From positions 186,001-250,000 of the forward strand of contig NZ_FQVU01000005.1 in assembly GCF_900129455.1 (NCBI RefSeq): 64,000 bases of DNA, in the 5' to 3' direction. The translations under genes were made by a program, and so were the position numbers. Source of the DNA: Jatrophihabitans endophyticus. Lineage in GTDB: Bacteria > Actinomycetota > Actinomycetes > Mycobacteriales > Jatrophihabitantaceae. Below are positions 44,257-53,025 of this stretch, piece after piece. The notes beneath the pieces were generated by a model, which was not told the DNA's origin, ran no database searches, and saw only the letters and a program-made list of their open reading frames with translations. The stretch's first letter is position 1, and every line of letters starts with the position of its first letter.

Positions 44257-44838
44257 ATGGCGGTCGACACGGCCACCACCGACAACCAGGTGTGGCAGCC
44301 CCCCACCTGGGACGAGGTGGTGCGCGAGCACGCCGACCGCGTGTACCGACTCGCCTACCGCCTGGCGGGCAACCGCGCCGATGCCGAGGACCTGACGCAG
44401 GAGACCTTCGTCCGCGTGTTCCGCTCGCTCGCCGAGTACAAGCCGGGCACGTTCGAGGGCTGGCTGCACCGCATCACCACGAACCTCTTCCTCGACATGG
44501 TGCGCCGCCGGCAGCGCATCCGCTTCGACACCCTCCCCGAGGACGCGAACGACCGGCTCGCCGGTGCCGACCCCGGCCCCGAGCACGTCTACGACGAGAT
44601 GCACCTCGATCCCGAGATCCAGGCCGCCCTGGACGACCTGCCGCCGGACTTCCGCGTCGCCGTCGTGCTGTGCGACCTCGAGCAGCTCTCCTACGAGGAG
44701 ATCGCCGCCACGCTGGGCATCAAGGTCGGCACCGTCCGCTCCCGCATCCACCGCGGGCGGGTGCTGCTGCGCGAGGCCCTCGCCCACCGGGCGCCGGGCG
44801 TGCGTCCCGCCGAGCCGGGGGTCGAGCTCGTCGGATGA
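44257..44838 (+). CDS. sigE: ECF RNA polymerase sigma factor, SigE-like
   Basis: A 193-residue group IV sigma factor. Sigma region 2 ([39 protein letters not shown]) recognises the -10 element and region 4 ([41 protein letters not shown]) the -35 element. The order sigma, zinc anti-sigma, HtrA protease, TatB is the mycobacterial sigE-rseA-htrA-tatB cluster, which answers envelope stress. ATG 44257 follows GAGGTGAGCAG; earlier codons lack family match. The stop overlaps the anti-sigma start by ATGA. Confidence 0.95.
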   Translation: MAVDTATTDNQVWQPPTWDEVVREHADRVYRLAYRLAGNRADAEDLTQETFVRVFRSLAEYKPGTFEGWLHRITTNLFLDMVRRRQRIRFDTLPEDANDRLAGADPGPEHVYDEMHLDPEIQAALDDLPPDFRVAVVLCDLEQLSYEEIAATLGIKVGTVRSRIHRGRVLLREALAHRAPGVRPAEPGVELVG

Positions 44839-45467
44839 ACCCCTCCTCCCAGCACCTGTCCGACGAGGCCGTCGCGGCCTTCGCCGACGGCGTCCTGTGC
44901 GGTCTCGCCCGGGCGCGCGCCACGCGTCATACGGCGGCGTGCACGGAGTGTGCCGAGGCCGTCCGGGTGCAGCGCGAGGCGGCCGCGGCGCTGCGGGCCG
45001 CGCCCGCTCCGGAGCTGCCGACCGAGCTGCTGGCACGGCTGTGCGGGCTGCCGCAGGTGACCCCGCTCGAGGCGTCGGCGCCGCCGGCCACCGTCGTCAT
45101 GCCGGACGGCACCACGATGTTCGCCACGGCCGGCCGGGCACTCGGCACGCTGGCCGCCCCGGCCGCGGCCCTCGTCCCGTCGCCGGAGCGACCACGACAC
45201 CGGGGCGGTTCGCTGCTCACCGCCGCGACCCTGGCCGTCGTCACCGCGGGCACGCTGGCCGTCGGGGCGGTGGCGACGACCGATGACGATCCGACGACCG
45301 GCGGGGTCGGCGTGAACACGGTCGGCTACCGCGGGCCGGCCGGTGCAGGCGTCTCGCACGGCCCGACCCTCGGCGTCACCGACGCCTCGCGCACCGGCCT
45401 GCTGGACCCGGCCGGATTCGGCAGCGAGCGCTTCGGACTCGCCGTGTTCCGTGCAGGGGGACGCTGA
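44835..45467 (+). CDS. rseA: Zinc-binding anti-sigma factor, RseA-like, with membrane segment
   Basis: A 210-residue protein. Near the N-terminus [15 protein letters not shown] is followed by [13 protein letters not shown], the H-x3-C-x2-C zinc motif at residues 32, 36 and 39 that clasps the ECF sigma. A hydrophobic segment [20 protein letters not shown] lies at about residues 135-155, followed by a Gly-rich external tail; mycobacterial RseA lacks a strong membrane segment, so signal reception may differ. Coupled to sigE by ATGA. Release could be by proteolysis or by redox change of the Cys pair; this is inference. Confidence 0.88.
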   Translation: MNPSSQHLSDEAVAAFADGVLCGLARARATRHTAACTECAEAVRVQREAAAALRAAPAPELPTELLARLCGLPQVTPLEASAPPATVVMPDGTTMFATAGRALGTLAAPAAALVPSPERPRHRGGSLLTAATLAVVTAGTLAVGAVATTDDDPTTGGVGVNTVGYRGPAGAGVSHGPTLGVTDASRTGLLDPAGFGSERFGLAVFRAGGR

Positions 45468-45558
45468 GCGTGTCCGCACCGGCTGTCCGCAGCCGCCGCC
45501 GCTGGGGCAGACTCGACGGGAACCGGGATCGACCGAGCAGCAGGACGGGAGTTGGCGC

Positions 45559-47238
45559 GTGACCGAGCGCAGCGACGAGGGCAGGCACGCCGCGCCCGAA
45601 CCGCCCGCCGCCCCCAACGCTGCCGACGCCAAAGACGACGCGTACGGCCGGCCCGCGGGCGTCAGCGGCGGGTTCGCGCCCCATGACGCGCCCGAGGCCT
45701 ACCAACCGCCGCCCCCCACCGTGTCGCCCGACGAGCGCGCCACCTACGGGCGACCGGCCGGCGCGGACGCCTTCGAGCCCGGGCCGGGCGAGCGCCTCGT
45801 ACCCAAGCACAGTGCGCCCCCTCCCGTCCCGCGGGCGTTCGCCGACTCCTTCGGCGAGACCGCCGGCGCCCGGGACGGGTTCGACCCGGCACCGGGCGAC
45901 CGGCTGCCGCCGAGCGGCCGCGGCCCGGAGTCGCCCTGGTGGAAGAGCGACGCCGGTCGCGATCCGTGGCGCGATCCGTCCTCGCAGTTCTGGCTCGGCC
46001 GCGGCGCCGTGTTCGGCCCGGCGGGCCCGGCCCAGCTCGGCCCGGACGAGGACAGCGAGAGCGCGCCGGACGAGCTCGCCGAGGCCGGCGAGGACGAGGA
46101 CCTCGACGAGCCGGGCAAGGACGACAACGTCCGTCGCGTCCGCTTCGGCATGCGCACCTCGCTGGTGCTGGCGCTCGTGCTGCTGCTGGCCGGCGCGATC
46201 GGCGGTGCCGTCGGCTACTTCCTGACCGACAAGCTGGACGACGAGCTGCACCGTCCCGACGCGAACATCGCGCAGGTCGAGACACCGATCAGCCGGCCGG
46301 CCGGGTCGGTAGCCGGCATCGCCAAGCGCGTGGGGCCGGCCGTCGTCTCGATCTCGGTGACGACGAAGACCGAGTTCTCGATCGGTTCCGGCGTGGTCAT
46401 CGACTCCTCCGGTGACGTCCTCACCAACAACCACGTCATCGCCGGCGCCGTGGGCGCCGGATCGGCCGCGACCATCATCGTCACCTTCAGCAACGAGGCG
46501 ACCGCGCAGGCCCGCATCGTCGGGCACGATCCACAGAGCGACCTGGCCGTGATCCGCGTGCCGAACGACGACCTGACGGTCGCCACGCTCGGCAAGTCCG
46601 CGAAGCTGGCGGTCGGTGACCCGGTCATCGCGATCGGCTCGCCGCTCGGGCTGCAGGGCACGGTCACCTCGGGCATCGTGTCGGCGCTGAACCGTCCCGT
46701 GCACGTCAGCAGCGAGGACGGCGGCTCCGGCGCCTATCTGAACGCCATCCAGACCGATGCCCCGATCAACCCCGGCAACAGCGGCGGCGCGCTCGTCAAC
46801 GGCAGCGGCGCGCTCATCGGGATCAACTCGGCCGCGGCGCTCGGCACGGTGGGCCCGGGCGGCTCGGGCACGGCGATCACCGGCATCGGGTACGCGATCC
46901 CCATCGACTACGCCCGCGGCATCGCACTCCAGCTGATCCGCACCGGCAAGGCCGAGCACGCTGCGATCGGGTTGCAGGGCCGGACCGTCGTCTCGCCGAC
47001 GCCGGGCAAGCAGGTCGGCGGTTACATCGTGCAGGTGTCGCCGAACGGGCCGGGCGCGAAGGCCGGCCTGAAGCAGGGCGACGTCGTGGTCGCCGCGGAC
47101 AGCCAGGTCATCCAGACCTTCGATCAGCTGACGGTCATCGTCTCGCAACACAAGCCCGGCGACCGTATCGACCTGACGTATTACCGTAAGGGGACCACGC
47201 AGAAGAAGACGGTGACGGTCACGCTCGACAAAGGGTGA
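45559..47238 (+). CDS. htrA: HtrA/DegP-type membrane serine protease with PDZ domain
   Basis: A 559-residue protease. Residues 1-195 are a disordered cytoplasmic region with imperfect repeats (YGRPAG at 29-34 and 63-68, FGETAG at 98-103; FEPGPGERL at 72-80 and FDPAPGDRL at 108-116) and an acidic stretch. One membrane segment at about 200-222. Then a trypsin-like domain with catalytic His in TNNHVI, Asp in SDLAVI and Ser in GNSGGAL, and a C-terminal PDZ (GYIVQVSPNGPGAKAGLKQGDVVV). Acts outside the membrane on misfolded or signalling proteins. GTG 45559 has GGGAG upstream. Part of the sigE envelope-stress operon. Confidence 0.95.
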   Translation: MTERSDEGRHAAPEPPAAPNAADAKDDAYGRPAGVSGGFAPHDAPEAYQPPPPTVSPDERATYGRPAGADAFEPGPGERLVPKHSAPPPVPRAFADSFGETAGARDGFDPAPGDRLPPSGRGPESPWWKSDAGRDPWRDPSSQFWLGRGAVFGPAGPAQLGPDEDSESAPDELAEAGEDEDLDEPGKDDNVRRVRFGMRTSLVLALVLLLAGAIGGAVGYFLTDKLDDELHRPDANIAQVETPISRPAGSVAGIAKRVGPAVVSISVTTKTEFSIGSGVVIDSSGDVLTNNHVIAGAVGAGSAATIIVTFSNEATAQARIVGHDPQSDLAVIRVPNDDLTVATLGKSAKLAVGDPVIAIGSPLGLQGTVTSGIVSALNRPVHVSSEDGGSGAYLNAIQTDAPINPGNSGGALVNGSGALIGINSAAALGTVGPGGSGTAITGIGYAIPIDYARGIALQLIRTGKAEHAAIGLQGRTVVSPTPGKQVGGYIVQVSPNGPGAKAGLKQGDVVVAADSQVIQTFDQLTVIVSQHKPGDRIDLTYYRKGTTQKKTVTVTLDKG

Positions 47239-47241
47239 GTG

Positions 47242-47745
47242 ATGTTCAACCTCGGGCCGATGGAGCTGTTGGTGCTCGCCGTCGTCGGCATCGTCGTGAT
47301 CGGCCCCGAGAAGCTCCCCGGCCTGGCCCGCGACGCCGCCGCGATGCTGCGTACGTTGCGTGACGTCGCCACCGGTGCGCGCCAGCAGCTGCGCGACGAG
47401 CTGGGCCCGGAGTTCGCCGACATCGACCTGCGCAATCTGAACCCCCGCACCGCGGTACGGCGGATGGTGTTCGGCGACGACGACGACGTCACCCGGTTCG
47501 ACCCGCGCACGATGATGCGCGACGTCGTCTTCGGTGACGACGCCCACGACGACCTGCGCGCCGCCGATCCGCGGGCGGTGTGGCGCGAGGCCAAGGCGTC
47601 GTACGCCGACGCGGACCGGGTCGATCCCGCCTCACCGGGGGTCGCCGGGGTGGACGGCGACAACCACACCGGCGGCGTCCGGTTCGACAAGCCGACCCGG
47701 CCGCGGCCCCGCCCCCGCCCGCGCTACGACGACGACGTCACCTGA
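47242..47745 (+). CDS. tatB: Twin-arginine translocase subunit TatB
   Basis: A 167-residue TatB: short N-terminal membrane helix MMFNLGPMELLVLAVVGIVVIGPEKLP with the hinge GPEKLP, then an amphipathic helix GLARDAAAMLRTLRDVATGARQQLRDEL and a long charged C-terminal part ending in an Arg/Pro tail. It works with TatC in exporting folded proteins. ATG 47242 is preferred over GTG 47239. It starts three bases after htrA's stop, as in mycobacteria. It is longer than E. coli-type cores because of the Asp/Arg-rich tail. Confidence 0.95.
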   Translation: MFNLGPMELLVLAVVGIVVIGPEKLPGLARDAAAMLRTLRDVATGARQQLRDELGPEFADIDLRNLNPRTAVRRMVFGDDDDVTRFDPRTMMRDVVFGDDAHDDLRAADPRAVWREAKASYADADRVDPASPGVAGVDGDNHTGGVRFDKPTRPRPRPRPRYDDDVT

Positions 47746-47759
47746 GCCTCCGGTTCCCC

Positions 47760-47809
47760 TCGCTTGTGGCGGCTGGACGCAGCATGCTGCGTCCAGCCGC
47801 CAAAAGTGA
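47760..47809. terminator. Palindromic hairpin, copy 2 of a dispersed repeat
   Basis: A near-perfect 50-bp palindrome centred on GCAGCATGCTGC (47784/47785); the inner 36 positions pair without mismatch, and outside them only 47766/47803 and a G-T pair at 47762/47807 break it. It starts 15 bases after the tatB stop and likely ends the sigE operon transcript. Core and outer arms are shared with the element at 24398-24447. Confidence 0.8.
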
Positions 47810-47847
47810 CGGGTGAGAGCGGGCGCGAGGGCGGGCAGGTACTCGAC

Positions 47848-48495
47848 ATGCGCGTCGTCATCGCCGGAGGTCACGGCAAGATCGCCCTGCTGCTCGCCCG
47901 TCGCCTCGCCGCGGCGGGACACCACGCCGTCGGCCTGATCCGCAACGCCGATCACGAGGCCGACGTCGTCGCGGCCGGCGGCGAGGCCGTGGTGCTGGAT
48001 CTCGAGACCCGCACCGTCGACGACGTGGCCGCGGCGCTGGTCGGGGCCGACGCGGTCGTCTTCGCCGCCGGCGCCGGGCCGGGGAGTGGGCCGGAACGCA
48101 AGCTGACCGTCGACCGCGACGGCGCGGTGAACCTGGCGCGGGCCGCCGCGGCGGCGCGGGTCAGCCGCTACGTCCTCGTCTCGGCCATCGCCACCGACGA
48201 CTTCGACGCGGACTCCGAGGACGTCTACCAGGTCTACAAGCGGGCCAAGAGCGAGGCGGACGCCGCCGTGCGCGCGAGCGACCTCGACTGGACGATCGTG
48301 CGGCCCGGCGGCCTCACCGACGACCCGGCCACCGGCCGCGTTCGGGTGGCCGAGACGGTCGAGCGCGCCAAGATCCCGCGCGACGACGTCGCGGCCGTCG
48401 TCCTCGCCTGCCTCGAGGAGCCCGCCACCGTGGGCCGACAGTTCGAGCTGGTCGCCGGCGACACCCCGATCGGCGAGGCGCTCGCGGCGCTCTAG
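47848..48495 (+). CDS. NAD(P)-binding SDR-like protein (atypical, NmrA/YwnB-like)
   Basis: A 215-residue Rossmann protein beginning MRVVIAGGHGKIALLLARRLA, the variant GxGKIA-type glycine motif of NAD(P)H-binding atypical SDRs. YVLVSAIATDDF, VYQVYKRAKSEADAAVRASDLDWTIVRPGGLTDDP and the C-terminal IPRDDVAAVVLACLEEPATVGRQFELVAGD are typical of the YtfG/YwnB group. It lacks the classical YxxxK in a catalytic context (YKRAK occurs), so its function could be sensing rather than catalysis. ATG 47848 stands 38 bases after the palindrome, so it has its own promoter. Confidence 0.88.
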   Translation: MRVVIAGGHGKIALLLARRLAAAGHHAVGLIRNADHEADVVAAGGEAVVLDLETRTVDDVAAALVGADAVVFAAGAGPGSGPERKLTVDRDGAVNLARAAAAARVSRYVLVSAIATDDFDADSEDVYQVYKRAKSEADAAVRASDLDWTIVRPGGLTDDPATGRVRVAETVERAKIPRDDVAAVVLACLEEPATVGRQFELVAGDTPIGEALAAL

Positions 48496-48503
48496 TCGCC
48501 TGC

Positions 48504-49634
48504 TCAGCGGACGGGCGTCAGCCCCAGCGAGCGGCCGACCAGGCTGCGGGAACGGGCCGCGAGCGCGTCGGCGATGCCGTCGAGAGCGCGCGCGGCGGGC
48601 GAGTCCGGCCGGCTGAGGACGACCGGGAGGCCGTCGTCGCCGCCCTCGCGCACCTGCTGGTCGAGCGGAACCTGGCCCAGCAGCGGCACGGTGGTGCCGG
48701 TCGACGTGGCGAGCGAGTCGGCCACGGCCTGCCCGCCGCCGGCGCCGAAGAGCTCCATCCGGCTGCCGTCGGGCATCTCCAGCCAGCTCATGTTCTCCAC
48801 GACGCCGACGATCTGCTGATGCGTCTGCAGCGCGATGGACCCGGCCCGCTCGGCGACCTCGCGGGCGGCGAGCTGCGGCGTGGTGACGACCAACAGCTCG
48901 GCGGACGGGACGAGCTGCGCGACCGAGATCGCGATGTCGCCGGTGCCGGGCGGGAGGTCCATCAGCAGGACGTCGAGGTCGCCCCAGTAGACGTCGGCGA
49001 GGAACTGGTTGAGCGCGCGGTGCAGCATCGGCCCGCGCCACACGACGGCGGTGTTGCCGGGCGTGAACATGCCGATCGAGATGACCTTCACGTCGTGGGC
49101 GACCGGCGGCACGATCATCTGCTCGACCTGGGTCGGCCGGGTCGTCACGCCGAGCATGCGCGGCACGGAGAAGCCGTAGATGTCGGCGTCCACGACGCCG
49201 ACCGAGAGCCCCTTCCTGGCCAGCGCGACGGCGAGGTTGACGGTCACCGAGGACTTGCCGACGCCGCCCTTGCCGGACGCGACCGCGTAGACGCGGGTCC
49301 GCGATCCGGGCTGCGCGAAGGGGATCTCGTTGGCCGGCGCGTCACCCTTGAGCTGCTCGCGCAACGCCGTGCGTTGCGCGTCGGTCATCACGCCGAGGGT
49401 GACGTCCACACCGGTGACGCCGTCGACCCGACTGACGGCCGCCGTGACGTCGCGGGTCAGCTGCTCCTTCATGGGGCAGCCGGGCACCGTCAGCAGGACG
49501 GCGACGGCGACCCGGCCGGACTCCTGGATCGCGACGGACTCGACCATGCCCAGTTCGGTGATGGGCTTGCGGATCTCGGGGTCGTCGACCGTGGCCAGGG
49601 CTTCGCGGACGGCGGACTCAATCGGCTGTGACAC
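48504..49634 (-). CDS. mrp: Mrp/ApbC family iron-sulfur cluster carrier ATPase
   Basis: A 376-residue P-loop protein. Residues 1-90 are a MIP18/DUF59 domain (VDDPEIRKPITELGMVESV and LTVPGCPMKEQLTRDV), followed by the deviant Walker A AVASGKGGVGKSSVTVNLA, the switch region VVDADIYGFSVPRMLG and LMDLPPGTGDIAISVAQL. It loads Fe-S clusters onto target proteins. The CxxC near the C-terminus of many Mrp proteins is not seen. GTG 49634. The neighbouring Rv1229c in mycobacteria is the ortholog in the same place after sigE-htrA-tatB. Confidence 0.94.
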   Translation of the reverse strand: MSQPIESAVREALATVDDPEIRKPITELGMVESVAIQESGRVAVAVLLTVPGCPMKEQLTRDVTAAVSRVDGVTGVDVTLGVMTDAQRTALREQLKGDAPANEIPFAQPGSRTRVYAVASGKGGVGKSSVTVNLAVALARKGLSVGVVDADIYGFSVPRMLGVTTRPTQVEQMIVPPVAHDVKVISIGMFTPGNTAVVWRGPMLHRALNQFLADVYWGDLDVLLMDLPPGTGDIAISVAQLVPSAELLVVTTPQLAAREVAERAGSIALQTHQQIVGVVENMSWLEMPDGSRMELFGAGGGQAVADSLATSTGTTVPLLGQVPLDQQVREGGDDGLPVVLSRPDSPAARALDGIADALAARSRSLVGRSLGLTPVR

Positions 49635-49673
49635 GTCCTCGATGGTACGGAGCGTCTCGTAGGATCTCGCATC

Positions 49674-50147
49674 GTGACCTCGCAGCACCCGGCCGACGCC
49701 GGCCCGCCGCTGCGACCGTCGGACTGGCGCGTCGGGGTGTGGCGCTCCTTCCTGCGCGCGCACGCGACCGTCGTCGGCAAGCTCGAACGCGAGCTCGTGG
49801 ACGCGGGCCTGCCCATCGGCTGGTACGACGTGCTGTTGCAGCTCGTGGAGGCACCGAACCACCGGCTGCGGATGGCGCAGCTCGCCGATCGGGTGCTGCT
49901 GTCGCGCTCCGGGCTGACGCGCGTGGTCGACCGGTTGCAGAACGAGGGGTACGTCCGACGCGAACGGGCGGCCCACGACGCGCGCGGCACGTTCACGGTG
50001 CTGACCCGGGCCGGGTTCGAGGCCCTGCGGGCCGCGGCGCCGGTGCACCTCGCCGGGGTGCGCGACCACTGGCTCACGCACTACACCGACGACGAGCTGC
50101 GCACGCTCGGCACGCTGCTCGGCCGGCTGAGCGCCGAGCCGGAGTGA
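49674..50147 (+). CDS. MarR family transcriptional regulator
   Basis: A 157-residue winged-helix protein: VWRSFLRAHATVVGKLERELVDAG, recognition region MAQLADRVLLSRSGLTRVVDRLQNEGYV and wing RERAAHDARGTFTVLTRAG. GTG start at 49674. Its stop overlaps the azlC GTG, so it likely controls the AzlCD branched-chain amino acid exporter. It is 39 bases from divergent mrp; no clear palindrome is seen in that gap. Confidence 0.9.
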   Translation: MTSQHPADAGPPLRPSDWRVGVWRSFLRAHATVVGKLERELVDAGLPIGWYDVLLQLVEAPNHRLRMAQLADRVLLSRSGLTRVVDRLQNEGYVRRERAAHDARGTFTVLTRAGFEALRAAAPVHLAGVRDHWLTHYTDDELRTLGTLLGRLSAEPE

Positions 50148-50812
50148 CGCGGCGCCGCCTCGATCCCGTCGTCCGCGACTCGCTGGGGGTCGGCCTGGCG
50201 GTGGGCTCGTACGGGTTCGCGTTCGGCGCGGCCTCGGTCGCGGCCGGGCTGTCGGTGCTGCAGAGCTGCCTGCTGTCGCTGCTCGCCTTCACCGGCGGGA
50301 CGCAGTTCGCGGTGGTCGGCGTCGTCGCCGGCGGGGGGAGCGTGCTGGCGGCGCTGGCCGGCGGCCTGCTGCTCGGCTCGCGCAACACGCTCTACGCGAT
50401 GCGCCTCGCCCCGCTGCTGGGCGTCCGTGGCCCCCGCCGGCTGCTCGCCGCGCACGGGACGATCGACGAGTCGACCGCGATGGCGGTGGGCCAGGCGCGC
50501 CCGCGTGACGCGCGCGTGGCGTTCTGGTGGACCTTCGGCGGGGTCTTCGCCTGCTGGAACCTCACCACCCTGGCCGGGGCGCTCGTCGGCTCGATCGTCG
50601 AGCCGGCCGACTTCGGGCTGGACGCGGTCGTGCCGGCGGCGTTCCTCGCGCTGCTCGCGCCGCGGTTGCGCGCCGGGGCGCTGGAGAAGCGGATCGCCGT
50701 CGCGGGCGCGCTCGTGGCAGGGGTGCTCGTGCCCTTCACGCCGCCGGGCGTCCCGGTGCTCGCGTCGTGCGCCGCGCTGCTGCTCGCGACCGAGCCACGG
50801 TGGCGACGATGA
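50144..50812 (+). CDS. azlC: AzlC family branched-chain amino acid exporter, large subunit
   Basis: A 222-residue membrane protein with about five hydrophobic segments. Family landmarks: VRDSLGVGLAVGSYGFAFGAASVAAGLSVLQSCLLSLLAFTGGTQFAVVG, LLLGSRNTLYAMRLAPLL and HGTIDESTAMAVGQ. With AzlD it exports leucine, isoleucine, valine or analogues. GTG start overlaps the MarR stop (GTGA), and its own stop overlaps the azlD ATG (ATGA), so all three are coupled. Confidence 0.92.
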   Translation: MTRRRLDPVVRDSLGVGLAVGSYGFAFGAASVAAGLSVLQSCLLSLLAFTGGTQFAVVGVVAGGGSVLAALAGGLLLGSRNTLYAMRLAPLLGVRGPRRLLAAHGTIDESTAMAVGQARPRDARVAFWWTFGGVFACWNLTTLAGALVGSIVEPADFGLDAVVPAAFLALLAPRLRAGALEKRIAVAGALVAGVLVPFTPPGVPVLASCAALLLATEPRWRR

Positions 50813-51117
50813 CGCTGTGGGTGCTCGTCGCGGCGACCGCGCTGGGCTGCTACCTGGAGAAGGTCGCGGGCTACCTCGTCCCCGCGGACGTGCTCGCGCG
50901 GCCGCGGGTGCGCCGGGTGGTCGAGCTGCTGCCGGTGGCGCTGCTCGCCGCGCTCGTGGTCGTGCAGGCCGTGGCCGACGGCCGCCGGTGGGACTTCGAC
51001 GGCCCGCGGCTGGCCGGCGTCGCCGCGGGTGCGCTCGCGGTGTGGCGGCGGGCGCCGTTCCTGGTCGTCGTGCTCGCCGCGGCCGCGACCGCGGCGTTGC
51101 TACGCCTGCTCGGCTGA
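50809..51117 (+). CDS. azlD: AzlD family branched-chain amino acid exporter, small subunit
   Basis: A 102-residue membrane protein with three to four hydrophobic helices: MTLWVLVAATALGCYLEKVAGYLVP, VVELLPVALLAALVVVQAVA and FLVVVLAAAATAALLRLLG. Normal length for AzlD. Its last 18 bases overlap the 3' end of the convergent DUF1003 gene, so no terminator separates them. Confidence 0.9.
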   Translation: MTLWVLVAATALGCYLEKVAGYLVPADVLARPRVRRVVELLPVALLAALVVVQAVADGRRWDFDGPRLAGVAAGALAVWRRAPFLVVVLAAAATAALLRLLG

Positions 51118-51702
51118 GGCGGTGTCGGCGGTCTCGGCCGCGTCGACCGTCTCGACGGGCTCGACGGTCTCGACGGTCTCGCCACCGGCGTCGCGCTTCT
51201 TGCGCTCCTTCTTCGGCGCCTTGATGTCGTCGACGCGGTCCTCGATGCGCTGCAGCTCCGAACGGACGAAGTCGCGCGTCGCGACCTCGCCGAGCGCCAT
51301 GCGGATCGCCGCGATCTCGCGGGCGAGGTACTCGAGGTCGGCCTTCGACTCGCGCGCCTCCTCGCGGTCGGCGTCGAGGTTGACGCGGTCGCGATCGTCC
51401 TGCCGGTTCTGGGCGAGCAGGATCAGCGGCGCGGCGTAGGACGCCTGCAGCGACAGGACCAGCGTGAGGAAGCCGAGCGGGTATGCGTCGAAGTGCGGGA
51501 TGCCGGGCACCAGGTTCACGATGAGCCAGACGCCGATGATCACCGTCTGGACGACGAGGTAGCGGCCGGTGCCCAGGAAGCGCGCGATGGCCTCGGTCAG
51601 CTTGCCGAACGCCTCGGCGTCGAAGCGCACGCGCGGGCCGCGACGCTCCGCGCGGGGCTGGTCCAGCCGGGCGCGTTCGGGCCGCCCGCGCCGCTCAGCC
51701 AT
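51100..51702 (-). CDS. DUF1003 family membrane protein
   Basis: A 200-residue protein with two membrane helices (VVQTVIIGVWLIVNLVPGIPHFDAYPLGFLTLVLSLQASYAAPLIL) in the DUF1003 pattern, then ILLAQNRQDDRDRVNLDADREEARESKADLEYLAREIAAIR, a charged helix likely to form a coiled coil, and a Thr/Val/Glu-rich tail with repeated ETVEPVETV. Cytoplasmic tail function unknown. It overlaps the CBS gene by eight bases, so the two are cotranscribed; the pair recalls Rv1231c-Rv1232c-like genes near mrp. Confidence 0.88.
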   Translation of the reverse strand: MAERRGRPERARLDQPRAERRGPRVRFDAEAFGKLTEAIARFLGTGRYLVVQTVIIGVWLIVNLVPGIPHFDAYPLGFLTLVLSLQASYAAPLILLAQNRQDDRDRVNLDADREEARESKADLEYLAREIAAIRMALGEVATRDFVRSELQRIEDRVDDIKAPKKERKKRDAGGETVETVEPVETVDAAETADTASAEQA

Positions 51703-52963
51703 GGGCCTCGGCCCGGTCGTCGCGCCACCCCTCGGGCAGCAGGTGATCGAGGACGTCGTCGACCGACACCGCGCCGAGCAGCCGCTCGTGCTCGTCGACG
51801 ACGGGGACGGCGACGAGGTTGTACGTCGCGAGGTGACGGGTGACCTCGTCGATCGTCGAGTCGGGGCGCAGCGAGCCGGTGTCCTTCTCGCAGAGGCCGC
51901 TGACGAGCGAGGACGGCGGCTCGCGCAGCAGGCGCTGCACGTGCGCGGTGCCGAGGAAGCGACCGGTCGGCGTGCCCTGCGGCGGCCGGACGACGTACAC
52001 CTGCGCCGCGACCGCGGGCGAGAGCTCGGGGTTGCGGATGCGGGCGAGGGCCTCGGCCACGGTGGCGTCGGGCAGCATGATGAGCGGCTCGGAGGTCATC
52101 AGGCCACCGGCGGTGTAGTCGGCGTAGGTCATCAGCCGGCGGACGGGCTCGGCCTCCTCGGGCTCCATCAGCCCGAGCAGCCGCTGCTGGTCGGCGGCGG
52201 GCAGGTCGCCGAGCAGGTCGGCCGCGTCGTCGTCGTCCATCGCCTCGAGGACGTCGGCGGCGCGCTCGTCGGCCAGCTGCCGCACGAGCTCCACCTGGTC
52301 GTCCTCGGACATCTCCTGCAGCACGTCGGCGAGCCGCTCGTCGTCCAGTGCGGTGGCGATCTCGAGCCGCCGCTTGGGGGTCATGTCCGTCAGCGCCGCC
52401 GCGACGTCCGCGGCGCGCAGGTCGGACAGCACCGCGAGCACGGCGTCGGTGCCCTGGCTCTCGCTCTGCTCGTGCGGCTCGGAGAGCGTGAGGCCCGCGA
52501 CCTCGTTCCACTCGACCTGCGACAGCTGCCCGCGGCGCCGGGCGAGGCGAGCCGTCTGCGTACGGACCGCGAGCCGCGAGATCACCCAGTCGCGTGACCG
52601 GTTGGTCTCCATGCCGGCGTCGACGACGGTGACGCGCTGCTGGCCGTCGCGCAGGGTCACGGTGCGGTCGAGCAGGTCGGCGAGCACCAGCACCTCGTTG
52701 GTGCGGCGGTCGAAGCGCTTCATGTTGATCGTCCCCGAGGCGAGGACGACCTGATCGACCTCGATGCGGGTGACCCGTCCCATCGGCACGAAGATGCGAT
52801 GCCGCTGCGCGACCTCGACCACCAGGCCGATCACCCGCGGCGGCTGTCGGTCGGCGCGCAACATCGTGACGGCGTCGCGGACCTTGCCCAGCTGATCGCC
52901 GGACGGGTCGAAGACCTCGATGCCGGCGAGCCGGGCGACGAAGACACGGTCGCCGGAACTCAC
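51695..52963 (-). CDS. PRC-barrel, MgtE N-terminal and CBS domain protein without channel
   Basis: A 422-residue soluble protein. A PRC-barrel-like start (VFVARLAGIEVFDPSGDQLGKVRDAVTML), an MgtE N-domain with superhelical Asp-rich repeats (DVAAALTDMTPKRRLEIATALDDERLADVLQEMSEDDQVELVRQLADERAADVLEAMDDDDAADLLGDLP) and a CBS pair (YTAGGLMTSEPLIMLPDATVAEAL; YNLVAVPVVDEHERLLGAVSVDDVLDHLLPEGW). The five-helix magnesium pore of MgtE is missing. It may sense Mg2+ or nucleotides for the adjacent DUF1003 membrane protein, to which it is coupled; this is inference. GTG/ATG region start at 52963. Confidence 0.88.
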   Translation of the reverse strand: MSSGDRVFVARLAGIEVFDPSGDQLGKVRDAVTMLRADRQPPRVIGLVVEVAQRHRIFVPMGRVTRIEVDQVVLASGTINMKRFDRRTNEVLVLADLLDRTVTLRDGQQRVTVVDAGMETNRSRDWVISRLAVRTQTARLARRRGQLSQVEWNEVAGLTLSEPHEQSESQGTDAVLAVLSDLRAADVAAALTDMTPKRRLEIATALDDERLADVLQEMSEDDQVELVRQLADERAADVLEAMDDDDAADLLGDLPAADQQRLLGLMEPEEAEPVRRLMTYADYTAGGLMTSEPLIMLPDATVAEALARIRNPELSPAVAAQVYVVRPPQGTPTGRFLGTAHVQRLLREPPSSLVSGLCEKDTGSLRPDSTIDEVTRHLATYNLVAVPVVDEHERLLGAVSVDDVLDHLLPEGWRDDRAEAHG

Positions 52964-53025
52964 CCGACGAGGTTAGCCGTAGCGCTCGCCGGCCGGCCGG
53001 ACCGCCCGAGCGATGTCGCCGCGCG

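Noticed and set aside
51100-51117. AzlD/DUF1003 overlap as an annotation error
   Set aside because: Both C-termini match family length; an 18-base convergent overlap is credible.
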